Below, piece by piece: positions 7,059 through 14,160 of a stretch of DNA of 48,520 nt (position 1 is its first letter; each line of letters starts with the position of its first letter). The notes below the pieces were generated by a model. It worked only from the letters and a program-made list of their open reading frames with translations. It searched no databases and had not been told where the DNA came from. Location of the stretch: NCBI GenBank assembly GCA_013359125.1, contig JABWCR010000023.1:1-48520 (forward strand), read 5' to 3'. The position numbers and the translations under genes were made by a program. Source of the stretch: Armatimonadota bacterium (GTDB lineage Bacteria; Armatimonadota; Fimbriimonadia; Fimbriimonadales; GBS-DC).

Positions 7059-8564
7059 ATGAAGCGTTTCGCATTTGCGTCGCTGGCCGGCGCGCTGCTG
7101 GTCGGGACGTGCTTTGCTCAGGGTCGCATCGTGATCAACGAGTTTCAGTACGACGACTCGGGCACGGACGATAAGGAGTTTGTCGAGCTTTACAACGCTG
7201 GCGATCAGCCGGTTGACATTTCTGGCTGGGTCTTGGCAGCGGGCGATCTGGCCACATTGACCGATAACAACGCCGACTACACGATACCGGGCGGCACCAC
7301 ACTTCAGCCTGGCCAGTATTACGTGCTGGGTTCGGCGGTCGTGCCCAACGTCAACCAGATTGTTGGCGTCAACAATCTGTGGGAGAACGACAACGAGTGG
7401 CTGGCGCTAAAGGACACGGCCGGCAATATTATCGATGCCCTGGCTTACGAGACGAACAAGGGATCGAACTTCCCTGCCGGGCACTTTGAGGGTCTTGGGC
7501 TCTGGGGCAATTTCACCAGTATCGACGGCGATGCGGCCGGAACCGATCTGACTTTTCAGAGCCTGTCTCGATGGGAAGACGGCTACGACACCAACAACAA
7601 TGGGCGCGACTTTGCTCTGAAGATATGGACGCCCGGCTCGAACAACAATCCGACCGCGGCGCCCAGCTTGCCTCGATCGTACGATTTCGACGATAACTTC
7701 ATGGGCGCGATGGTGCCGGACTTCACCGGTTCGTTCCGCAATCCGCGATACATCGATCCGACGGCGATGGACGATTTCGTGCTGTACAACCCGAATATCA
7801 TTCCGGCTTCGCCCCAGGGCGGCAACGCGATGTGCATGTGGGACTGGGCCGGCGGCGGCAACGCGGCGGCGACCGACTTCCACTTTACGGGCGCGCTTGG
7901 CGCTGAGATGTGGGTTTACTTGGACACGGCGCTCCATGCCGGTACCGACTTGGAATCTTGGGCGGTAGGCATCTTGGGCACGACCGAGACTTTCTTTAAT
8001 CTGCCCTTTGTCAATCCGGCCAGCGCCTGTGCGATCACTGGGTTGGCTTGGGTGTGGAGGAAATCGGCCACCGAGAACTCGCTGCGCCTGGTAGACGCCA
8101 AGAACGGCGGCAACTCGGGCGACACGGGCACCGTTTGGAACGTGCTCGGCACTATCGACCTGACCTCGATGGCTTCTGGATGGTACCGATTACGGATCGA
8201 AGCTCAGGGCAGTGTGGTTCGCGGCATCTTCGGCGGCACGTACGGGTCTAAGACAGATGGCACGTCCTTCTGCGGCGTCGTTGACGATGTATCCAATCGC
8301 CGCGGTCAGTTCTACCTCGGCTTCCGCGAGGCGGTCGGCAGCAACCTGGCCACCAACCCGCCGCGCATCGACCGGCTGACGCTGTACGCGCCTGCCGCGG
8401 GCACGGGCGACGTGAACGGCGACGGCTGTATCGACGACACCGACTTGGCGATCGTTCTGACTGCGTTCGGCAGCAACGACTGCACCGCCGACGTGAACAG
8501 CGACGGTATTGTCGACGATACGGACCTGGCTATCGTGCTTGGCACGTTCGGCGACGGCTGCTAA
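7059..8564 (+). CDS. Secreted lamin-tail domain protein with C-terminal dockerin-like repeats
   Basis: 501 residues. Residues 1-20 form a signal peptide (MKRFAFASLAGALLVGTCFA). Residues 22-130 match a lamin tail domain (IVINEFQYDDSGTDDKEFVELYN, then ISGWVL and YYVLGS), an Ig-like fold common in secreted bacterial proteins. The middle, 200-440, looks like a beta-sandwich domain without motifs I can name. The last 50 residues hold two EF-hand-like calcium loops, DVNGDGCIDDTDLAIVL and DVNSDGIVDDTDLAIVL, in a dockerin type I arrangement ending FGDGC. No cohesin is seen in the window, so the tail may be a sorting or anchoring element. A terminator follows immediately. Confidence 0.87.
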   Translation: MKRFAFASLAGALLVGTCFAQGRIVINEFQYDDSGTDDKEFVELYNAGDQPVDISGWVLAAGDLATLTDNNADYTIPGGTTLQPGQYYVLGSAVVPNVNQIVGVNNLWENDNEWLALKDTAGNIIDALAYETNKGSNFPAGHFEGLGLWGNFTSIDGDAAGTDLTFQSLSRWEDGYDTNNNGRDFALKIWTPGSNNNPTAAPSLPRSYDFDDNFMGAMVPDFTGSFRNPRYIDPTAMDDFVLYNPNIIPASPQGGNAMCMWDWAGGGNAAATDFHFTGALGAEMWVYLDTALHAGTDLESWAVGILGTTETFFNLPFVNPASACAITGLAWVWRKSATENSLRLVDAKNGGNSGDTGTVWNVLGTIDLTSMASGWYRLRIEAQGSVVRGIFGGTYGSKTDGTSFCGVVDDVSNRRGQFYLGFREAVGSNLATNPPRIDRLTLYAPAAGTGDVNGDGCIDDTDLAIVLTAFGSNDCTADVNSDGIVDDTDLAIVLGTFGDGC

Positions 8565-8575
8565 ATCTGTAATCT

Positions 8576-8612
8576 GTCCCGCCGCTCTCTTGGCGGCGGG
8601 ACGCTTTCCTTT
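8576..8612 (+). terminator. Rho-independent terminator
   Basis: A perfect 10-bp stem, GTCCCGCCGC (8576-8585) with GCGGCGGGAC (8593-8602), a 7-nt loop and a T-rich tail (CTTTCCTTT). It closes the lamin-tail gene. The acpS start codon begins directly after the T-rich tail. Confidence 0.88.
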
Positions 8613-8963
8613 ATGTTGCTGGGATTGGGCATCGATATCGTTGAGGTTGATCGAATTGCCCGGTTGGTACAGCGCAAGCCCGAGTTTCCCGAGAGAATCT
8701 TGACGCCGTCCGAGTTCGAGTTTTACGTTCGCTCGCTTCGGCACGATGCTTTTTTGGCCGGTCGATGGGCGGCCAAAGAGGCCGCGATCAAGGCTTGGGG
8801 CGCGCCTTTGAGCTTTCAAGAGATTTCGATCTTGCCGGATGGCAACGGTCGTCCGTGCTTAGCTTTCTCCGGTCGTGCGGAGGGAGCGGCGGGCCAGATT
8901 TCGATCTCTCACGATGCTCGGACGGCGGTCGCCGTTTGCATTCTGACCGCACGGCAGGATTGA
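8613..8963 (+). CDS. acpS: Holo-[acyl-carrier-protein] synthase
   Basis: 116 residues, the normal AcpS length. It transfers 4'-phosphopantetheine from CoA to a Ser of apo-ACP, activating fatty-acid synthesis. The Mg-binding Asp is in GIDIVEVDRI (Asp8) and the second signature is GRWAAKEAAIKAWG (Glu56); the C-terminal ISISHD is also typical. The ATG sits immediately behind the terminator of the previous gene and has no Shine-Dalgarno, so expression may depend on terminator read-through or on a promoter I cannot see. purN follows 27 nt downstream. Confidence 0.94.
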   Translation: MLLGLGIDIVEVDRIARLVQRKPEFPERILTPSEFEFYVRSLRHDAFLAGRWAAKEAAIKAWGAPLSFQEISILPDGNGRPCLAFSGRAEGAAGQISISHDARTAVAVCILTARQD

Positions 8964-8990
8964 CGGACGTTGCGCCGAAAAGAGCGTCTG

Positions 8991-9626
8991 ATGATTCGCA
9001 TTGCCGTGCTGGTCTCGGGCAAGGCGCGGGGCAGCACGCTCGGCGCGTTGATGGATGCTTGCCGGCAACGGGAGATCGACGGCGAGATCGCCTTGGTGAT
9101 CGGCACGAAGCCGGAGACTCCAGCCCTTTCGAGGTCGAATAGGTCGCTAGTGATCGAGCCTGGAGAGAATGAGGAGGAGTATGGCGCCGCCTTGTTGCAG
9201 GCTTTGGCCAAAGCGCGAATCGACCTTGTCTGCCTGGCCGGATATCTAAGAAAGCTGCCCAGCGCGGTCGTTGCGGCCTATCAAGGTCGGATTATGAACA
9301 GCCACCCCTCTTTATTACCGGCTTTTGGGGGTCGGGGCATGTATGGCGACAGGGTTCATCGCGCCGTCGTCGAATCGGGCGTGAAGGTTTCGGGCTGCAC
9401 GGTGCATTTTGTGGACGAGGAGTACGACGCTGGGCCGATCATCCTGCAGTTGCCCGTGCTGACCGATCCGTCGGAGAGCGCCGAGCAATGGGCGCAGCGG
9501 CTGTTGCCGTTCGAGCACGACGCCTATATCGCGTCGGTACGATTGTTTGCAGAAAAGAAATTGCGATTGGAGGGTCGGCGCGTCTTACTGGACGATCGGC
9601 CCGGTTTGGAGGCTTCAACGACATGA
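8991..9626 (+). CDS. purN: Phosphoribosylglycinamide formyltransferase (GART)
   Basis: 211 residues. It transfers the formyl group of 10-formyl-tetrahydrofolate to GAR in purine synthesis. IRIAVLVSGKARGSTLGALMDAC is a variant of the N-terminal substrate loop, the catalytic Asn-His pair lies in RIMNSHPSLLPAF, and the folate-site Asp in VDEEYDAGPII. ATG 8991 gives the family start; a TTG at 8970 in the same frame is less likely. The substrate loop has KARGST where GRGSN is usual, so the Asn of GSN is a Thr. The stop overlaps the pilT start (ATGA, 9623-9626). No other pur genes are present. Confidence 0.92.
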   Translation: MIRIAVLVSGKARGSTLGALMDACRQREIDGEIALVIGTKPETPALSRSNRSLVIEPGENEEEYGAALLQALAKARIDLVCLAGYLRKLPSAVVAAYQGRIMNSHPSLLPAFGGRGMYGDRVHRAVVESGVKVSGCTVHFVDEEYDAGPIILQLPVLTDPSESAEQWAQRLLPFEHDAYIASVRLFAEKKLRLEGRRVLLDDRPGLEASTT

Positions 9627-10738
9627 GGACATACGCCAGCGCGGACGAACTGTTGCAGATTTGCTACGAGCGAGACGCATCGGACATTCACATCGTTTCG
9701 CACGAGCCACCGACGCTTCGGCTTTACGGGCGATTGGTGCGGCTTGAAGAGGAGTTTGGCGAACTGAGCCCTCAAGACACCGAGCGGCTGTTTAGAGAGG
9801 TGGCGCCGACCAAGGCCATCCACGAGTTGGAGCGCGTGCGGACGGCGGACTTTGGGTACACGCACAAGAACGCTCGATTCCGAGTTGCCGCCTATTATCA
9901 GAAGGGCGCGGTAGCGATAAACTTCCGATTGATTCCTTATAAGCTTCGCAGTTTTGAGGACATCGGGCTGCCCGATCATCTTAAGCAGCTGCTCTGGCGA
10001 CCGAGAGGTTTGGTACTGATCACCGGTCCGACAGGATCGGGCAAGACTACCACGCTAGCGACGATGACGGACTACATCAACACCAACCGCGATACGCACA
10101 TCATCACCATCGAGGACCCAATCGAGTATTACCACGAGCCAAAGGCATCGGTTGTGAGCCAGCGCGAGGTGGGGACCGACGTGCCGACGTTCGACGAAGG
10201 CGTGGTGCGGGCGTTGCGAATGGACCCGGACGTGATATTGGTGGGCGAGATGCGCGACCTGAAGACGATCGAAGCCGCCATCCGCGCCGCAGAGACCGGA
10301 CACTTGGTTTTCTCGACCGTCCACACCACGGGAGCGGCGCGAACGGTCGAACGCATTGTAGACGTTTTCCCTACGGAACAACAAGAGCAGATTCGCGTTC
10401 AGCTGAGCACGAACCTGGTCGCCATCATCTCGCAGCTTCTGCTGCCTCGGATCGACCGGCCGGGTCGAGTATCGGCTTATGAGATTATGATCAGCAACCC
10501 TGCTATCGGCCATATGATTCGAGACCGCAAGATTCACTCGATCGTCTCGGCCATTCAGACCGGTCAGCAGCTGGGCATGATGACTCTCGACCACCACCTC
10601 CAGTTTCTCTATCAGCACAAGATCATCTCGCGCGAGGAGATGTACCGCGTGGCGCAGGAACCGGAGGAGCTGGCCAACAAGTTGGGCGAGCCGATCGGCG
10701 ATCTGAATCAGATTAAGGGCGTAAGCCTGGGCGTTTAA
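9623..10738 (+). CDS. pilT: Type IV pilus retraction ATPase
   Basis: 371 residues. PilT hexamers power pilus retraction and twitching motility from the cytoplasmic side. An N-terminal PAS-like region (SADELLQICYERDASDIHI) precedes the ATPase core: Walker A GPTGSGKTT, Asp box ITIEDPIEY, Walker B VILVGEMRD and His box TGHLVFSTVHT. The C-terminal motif MIRDRKIHSI corresponds to the PilT AIRNLIREGK region. The frame extends 45 codons upstream inside purN; I choose ATG 9623 because homology starts there and it overlaps the purN TGA. The TAA overlaps, tail to tail, the TAA of the capsid operon's last gene (TTAA, 10735-10738). Confidence 0.94.
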   Translation: MRTYASADELLQICYERDASDIHIVSHEPPTLRLYGRLVRLEEEFGELSPQDTERLFREVAPTKAIHELERVRTADFGYTHKNARFRVAAYYQKGAVAINFRLIPYKLRSFEDIGLPDHLKQLLWRPRGLVLITGPTGSGKTTTLATMTDYINTNRDTHIITIEDPIEYYHEPKASVVSQREVGTDVPTFDEGVVRALRMDPDVILVGEMRDLKTIEAAIRAAETGHLVFSTVHTTGAARTVERIVDVFPTEQQEQIRVQLSTNLVAIISQLLLPRIDRPGRVSAYEIMISNPAIGHMIRDRKIHSIVSAIQTGQQLGMMTLDHHLQFLYQHKIISREEMYRVAQEPEELANKLGEPIGDLNQIKGVSLGV

Positions 10739-11046
10739 GGTTTGTCCGGCTCCAACAGTACGGCTTGATAGATCGGCACATCGCGCGATCTGACCTCGTA
10801 TTGCTTGAGCGCTGTGTAGTTGGCGCCGCGCCATGCGATGGTTTGGCCTTCTTCGATGACCGGCGATGCTTTGAAGAAGAGCGCGAACAGCGGCCGAACG
10901 AGCAGATCCTGCTCTGGGAAGCTATAGAACATCCGGATTAGATCGGCCGGAGCGGGCTGGAACAGTCCCATGTGCTCGTTCGACTGATACTCGAACGCCT
11001 CGCCGTATCGAGCCAGCCAACGATCGAGCCATCGGACGGGCGTCAT
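10735..11046 (-). CDS. Small phage protein, putative head-closure/head-tail joining protein
   Basis: 103 residues, last gene of the capsid operon. Its start overlaps the stop of the connector gene (ATGA, 11043-11046). I do not recognise a specific family. Size, position after a gp6-like connector and a predicted beta-rich C-terminal half (EEGQTIAWRGANYTALKQYE) resemble head-closure proteins of siphophages. Sequence alone does not prove it. A Trp- and Arg-rich start (VRWLDRWLARYGEAFEY) could bind a neighbouring ring. No tail gene follows; the next gene is pilT on the other strand. Confidence 0.6.
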   Translation of the reverse strand: MTPVRWLDRWLARYGEAFEYQSNEHMGLFQPAPADLIRMFYSFPEQDLLVRPLFALFFKASPVIEEGQTIAWRGANYTALKQYEVRSRDVPIYQAVLLEPDKP

Positions 11047-11459
11047 GATTGGTCGTCCTCGAGCACGAACACTCGCTCGTTCGATCTTGCTGTGAGCTTT
11101 TGTGCGGCGCGAAGGTAGGGGCGCAGCCTGCGCCAGCCTTGCGATTTGAGGCCGAACGGGTCGTTAAAATTCAGATCGCGACCGCCTAGGGGCTGAGTTC
11201 GCAGCCAGCCCAATTGGAAGGGCACGATGGCGCCTTCCTCGTAAAGCAGGCTGGCCAAAAATTCGCCGGAGACGATCTCCAAGGCGGCTAGATCGAGCGT
11301 CGCCACAAGGCCGGGCGTCGAATCGTTCAGGACGACCGGATCGATCGCGTACTCGATAACGGGCACCGTTTCGTCGATCAGCGCGTCGATTTCCGAATCG
11401 TAGGCCGTGCCGGATACTCTGGCCTTTCGCTTCACATCGTTTCTGGTTACCGTAATCAA
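11043..11459 (-). CDS. gp6-like phage head-tail connector
   Basis: 138 residues from a TTG start whose codon overlaps the preceding TGA (TTGA, 11456-11459). The opening ITVTRNDVKRKARVSGTAYDSEIDALIDETVPVIE is cut here by rule, but its first 20 residues already resemble HK97 gp6-type adaptors, which dock below the portal. The frame runs further upstream, but there it is antisense or out of phase with the coiled-coil gene. GGGAG lies 9-10 nt before the TTG. The C-terminal half (LRPYLRAAQKLTARSNE) is helical and basic. Assigned by family resemblance plus operon position. Confidence 0.58.
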   Translation of the reverse strand: MITVTRNDVKRKARVSGTAYDSEIDALIDETVPVIEYAIDPVVLNDSTPGLVATLDLAALEIVSGEFLASLLYEEGAIVPFQLGWLRTQPLGGRDLNFNDPFGLKSQGWRRLRPYLRAAQKLTARSNERVFVLEDDQS

Positions 11460-11749
11460 GAGCGGATCTCCCGCGAGTTTCTCTTGGCGGCCGGCTTGAC
11501 TTCCAACTTTGCAGTGAGCGTGGCCAGAGCAGCCTCCACTCCGTACAGAGCGCGCTTGAGTTCGAGCGTCGAATCTTCTGCGCGCTCCAAGGCTGCCTGC
11601 AGAAAGTCGATAAACCGTTCTGTGATCTCCTCTTGTCTTTCTTGCGCTTCTCGCGCATATCGGTCGATCCTGAGCGCTGCTTGGCGCGCCGCAACGAGCG
11701 ACCATCCGACCAACAGGCTCGTGATGCCTGCGACTTCCGTCCAATCCAT
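11456..11749 (-). CDS. Membrane-anchored coiled-coil protein in the capsid operon
   Basis: 97 residues. One N-terminal hydrophobic segment (VAGITSLLVGWSLVAARQAA, about residues 5-24) is followed by a long charged helix (RIDRYAREAQERQEEITERF and LERAEDSTLELKRALYGVEA) likely to form a coiled coil, and a basic tail ending AAKRNSREIRS. The AAGGAG Shine-Dalgarno (11756-11761, minus strand) fixes ATG 11749. I do not recognise a family. In phage maps this slot between capsid and connector normally holds head genes; a membrane anchor is not standard, although small holin-like or spanin-like proteins do exist in phages. Confidence 0.72.
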   Translation of the reverse strand: MDWTEVAGITSLLVGWSLVAARQAALRIDRYAREAQERQEEITERFIDFLQAALERAEDSTLELKRALYGVEAALATLTAKLEVKPAAKRNSREIRS

Positions 11750-11774
11750 GCTTTTCTCCTTTTGATCGAGGGTT

Positions 11775-11796
11775 GGCCGCTCGAAATCGAGCGGCC
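11775..11796 (-). terminator. Hairpin directly behind the major capsid gene
   Basis: A perfect 9-bp inverted repeat (GGCCGCTCG/CGAGCGGCC, 4-nt loop) starts 7 nt after the capsid stop. On the minus strand no T-run follows, so it may be an mRNA-stabilising or partial terminator hairpin that raises capsid transcript over the downstream genes. On the plus strand it is followed by GTTGTTTTA, so it could also stop antisense transcripts. Confidence 0.6.
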
Positions 11797-11802
11797 GTTG
11801 TT

Positions 11803-12735
11803 TTAGTTGATGCCGGCGTAGGCGGTCTGCCACAGTCCGTATCCGCAACCGTAGCGGGATCGGGCGCCGAAGAGGTAGCGATCTCGCATGAAGGCGCTGT
11901 CGCTGTTGGCCGCGTCCAGGGCTAAGAACTCGATCGGCACGTCGCGCCGTTCTTGAACGATGATCGCGCGCATCTCTCGGCTGGTATCCAGTAGAAACCA
12001 GTAGTTCTGCGCCGATCCGATCAGGTAGGGCGCGACGATCAGGCGGAACTTGCCTTGCAGCACGTTCTTGTAGGGCGAGTATTGCGTTCCCGCGCCTTTG
12101 ACGACGACCACTTCCGATTCGACCAATTCGCGCGCGGTCCATTGCAGCGCTGGACCGACTACCAGCGTATCGGGACGGATGCCCATGATGGCGCCTCGGT
12201 CGTCTTTGAACTGCATCATGGCCGAGGCGGCGTCCTGCAAGGCGCTGGCGGACAGGGCGGCCGAAGCGCGATTGGATTGCGTGCCGCTGTCGCCCTCGCT
12301 GTGGGTCGTGTCGAACAGTTGTTTGCCGTCGTAGCCGATACCGGCCGAGGTTGTGCCCGTTACCAGGGTTTCGATCACTGTCTGTTCGCGATGGCGAGCG
12401 GCCTCTCGGGCCAAATCTCGCGCTCGCATACGGATCATGCCGTATTGGTCGTCCTCTAGCGCCTTGCGGTCCACCGCGATGGTCGCCTCGAAGGTTTTGT
12501 CGCTGATCGAGTAGTTGGCGCTGCGCAAGCCAGCGGGCAGGCGCTCGTCGATGAACTCGCGCATGAGCGGCGCGCTGCCCAGCCAGCCGTACTTTTGCGT
12601 CGGCAGCGTGGTCTGTACGACCGTCGCGATCTGGCCGACCAGGCCTTCATCCGAGCGACGGCGATAAGCGTTCATAAAGTCGACGCGAAGCCCTGCTTCG
12701 AGCAGGGGCATCACGTCCGAGCGTACAATTGGCAA
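11803..12735 (-). CDS. Major capsid protein, Mu gpT-like
   Basis: 310 residues. It matches the Mu-like major head subunit gpT family of HK97-fold capsid proteins: an N-terminal DVMPLLEAGLRVDFMNAY, the loop LFDTTHSEGD, GIRPDTLVVGPALQ, the YWFLLDTSREM strand and the C-terminal GCGYGLWQTAYAG. The start is TTG at 12735, with AGGAGG 9 nt upstream; no ATG fits the family better. The frame is intact and has no sign of decay. Neighbours are the cement protein (16 nt upstream) and a membrane coiled-coil protein downstream. In Mu the same order of protease, decoration and gpT is found. Confidence 0.88.
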   Translation of the reverse strand: MPIVRSDVMPLLEAGLRVDFMNAYRRRSDEGLVGQIATVVQTTLPTQKYGWLGSAPLMREFIDERLPAGLRSANYSISDKTFEATIAVDRKALEDDQYGMIRMRARDLAREAARHREQTVIETLVTGTTSAGIGYDGKQLFDTTHSEGDSGTQSNRASAALSASALQDAASAMMQFKDDRGAIMGIRPDTLVVGPALQWTARELVESEVVVVKGAGTQYSPYKNVLQGKFRLIVAPYLIGSAQNYWFLLDTSREMRAIIVQERRDVPIEFLALDAANSDSAFMRDRYLFGARSRYGCGYGLWQTAYAGIN

Positions 12736-12750
12736 TTCAGATCGCCTCCT

Positions 12751-13164
12751 TTATAGGGTGTAGTTGTCGATGCGGATGCGCACGACGCCGGTTGCGGGCA
12801 GCTCGACGACTGTGCCCACGTTGATGTTGTTCGTGCTGGTCTTGGCGACTTCGTTGTCGGTTACCGCCTTGACGACGACGCCGACATCCGCCTGGGTATA
12901 GGAGCCCGAGCGATTGAACACGAAAGTTCCGCGCTTCATGATTCGGCATCTGAGCGCGCCGTCCGCGCCGCCCGTGTTGTCGGCGGTCTCGTAGGCGACG
13001 CCCACAAACTTGTGGCCGGAGGTATCGGCAGCCGGCACCGCATATCCCGCGGAATCGATGCTGACCAGCGCGCCTTTCCAGATCTTGGCGTTCGCCTTAA
13101 GCGGATAGGCTATCAGCAAGCCGTCCTTTTCGTGCGTCTCGTGGGCTTGGGTCAATGCCGGCAT
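12751..13164 (-). CDS. Capsid decoration/cement protein (DUF2190-like)
   Basis: 137 residues. The layout MPALTQAHETHEKDGLLIAY, then ANAKIWKGALVSIDSAGYAV, GHKFVGVAYET and a closing VVELPATGVVRIRI fits DUF2190-type small beta-barrel proteins found between protease and major capsid genes in many phages; they stabilise the shell from outside. The start ATG has AAGGAGG with a 6-nt spacer and lies inside the end of the protease gene (13-nt overlap), so the two are translationally coupled. Assignment is from pattern and position. Confidence 0.75.
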   Translation of the reverse strand: MPALTQAHETHEKDGLLIAYPLKANAKIWKGALVSIDSAGYAVPAADTSGHKFVGVAYETADNTGGADGALRCRIMKRGTFVFNRSGSYTQADVGVVVKAVTDNEVAKTSTNNINVGTVVELPATGVVRIRIDNYTL

Positions 13165-13913
13165 GTCAGTCCTCCTTTTTCGGTCAGTTCGTTCAGCTCG
13201 ATGTCGGGGAAATGCTCTTGCAGGAACTGGGCGGCCTCTGGATCGAGGCTTTGGGCGGTCTGCGCAGGCGCCAGTTCTCCAAAGAGCGGTCTTTTGGGCA
13301 ACGCGTTGACGAATTGGACGAACGTCTCGGCGATGGACTGCTCGCCGTCGCTAAAGCGCAAGGTGGGCTCGGTCTGCAAGATGCGCAGCGCGAACGGGAT
13401 TGCGCCTGGCGTAACGCGGCCTTCCGTGAGCCATGCTTGGACTTGGCGCTCGGCTTCGACTTGCCGAAGCTTGGTTTCGAGTTCGGCAGCCTTTTGCTGC
13501 CAGTCTGGGTTGTTCAGTTTTTTCACCTCCAATAGTTGCGCGCTAAAGCGGCGCAGGTTGAAAAGTCGAGCGTCCGCGATGCGGGGATTGCCCGTAATGG
13601 AGACCTCGACGATGCTGGAAAGGTCGGATGCGAGGCCGACGCTGAGCGACGCGATGCCCAATCGGTCGAGCAGGTCGTTGGCCTCTTGCATGAGGCGCAG
13701 GCTGCCGAAGAGTTCGGCTCCTTTGCGCCAGACTCGGTCGAGCCAGCCTAGTTTGAACGGCGACGGGGCGTGCTCCACATAGATGGGCGCCGGTTCGTCG
13801 AACGCATCGGCCAGGCGTTGAAGGTCGTTTTGATCGATGACGACCCCTTTGTCGGGATAGTCGCCCGCCTCTAAGAGCTTGGCTTCCCGATTGATCCAGT
13901 TTTCTTTGTCCAC
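13152..13913 (-). CDS. Phage capsid protease/scaffold (Mu gpI-like)
   Basis: 253 residues from GTG 13913, which has AGGAG 5 nt upstream; a TTG at 13928 lies ahead of the Shine-Dalgarno and is unlikely. Residues 1-115 resemble Mu-like head-maturation proteases: IYVEHAPSPFKLGWL (His48 is the candidate catalytic His), LFGSLRL, then RLGIASLSVGL (Ser89 or Ser91 the candidate nucleophile) and ITGNPRIADARLF. Residues 125-155 form a coiled coil (QQKAAELETKLRQVEAERQV), as expected of a scaffold that is digested during maturation. First gene of the capsid operon; I see no clear promoter in front of it. Confidence 0.72.
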   Translation of the reverse strand: MDKENWINREAKLLEAGDYPDKGVVIDQNDLQRLADAFDEPAPIYVEHAPSPFKLGWLDRVWRKGAELFGSLRLMQEANDLLDRLGIASLSVGLASDLSSIVEVSITGNPRIADARLFNLRRFSAQLLEVKKLNNPDWQQKAAELETKLRQVEAERQVQAWLTEGRVTPGAIPFALRILQTEPTLRFSDGEQSIAETFVQFVNALPKRPLFGELAPAQTAQSLDPEAAQFLQEHFPDIELNELTEKGGLTCRH

Positions 13914-14160
13914 TTTTTCTCCTCGCAATGAGTTGGATGCGAGGAGAGGGTTGGTAAACCAGAGGATTGGCCGGGGTATGTGGGCGGCCTTGCCAGCGAG
14001 GACGCTGGCGGTACATCGACGGCCTGATTCGTTCGCTTTTGCCGGGCAGTTGAACTAGAGGTCGTGCAACCCGGCAGAAAGAAGAAGGAATCGCTTCGGT
14101 TTCTATCGAAATAGATAGATAGGCGGGCTTTCCGCCAACAACTGAACGGAGGATTCCAAG
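13914..14160. other. 247-bp divergent intergenic region between the capsid operon and a secreted-protein gene
   Basis: Holds the ribosome binding site of the protease gene (minus), the palindromic hairpin at 13992-14009, a short TAGA-type repeat near 14110-14121, a small GGCGG/CCGCC hairpin near 14122-14136 and the GGAGG of the 14161 gene. No strong promoter hexamers could be assigned for either side. Confidence 0.6.
13992..14009. repeat. Palindromic hairpin, REP-like
   Basis: GCCAGCG, loop AGGA, CGCTGGC: a perfect 7-bp stem with a 4-nt loop. Its core GCG-AGGA-CGC is the same as the core of the tandem repeat at 1-145 (GCG-GGGA-CGC), which suggests related interspersed elements. Confidence 0.6.

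Noticed and set aside
10735-13913. Complete prophage
   Set aside because: No integrase, repressor, terminase, portal, tail or lysis gene is present, and host genes flank both sides closely.
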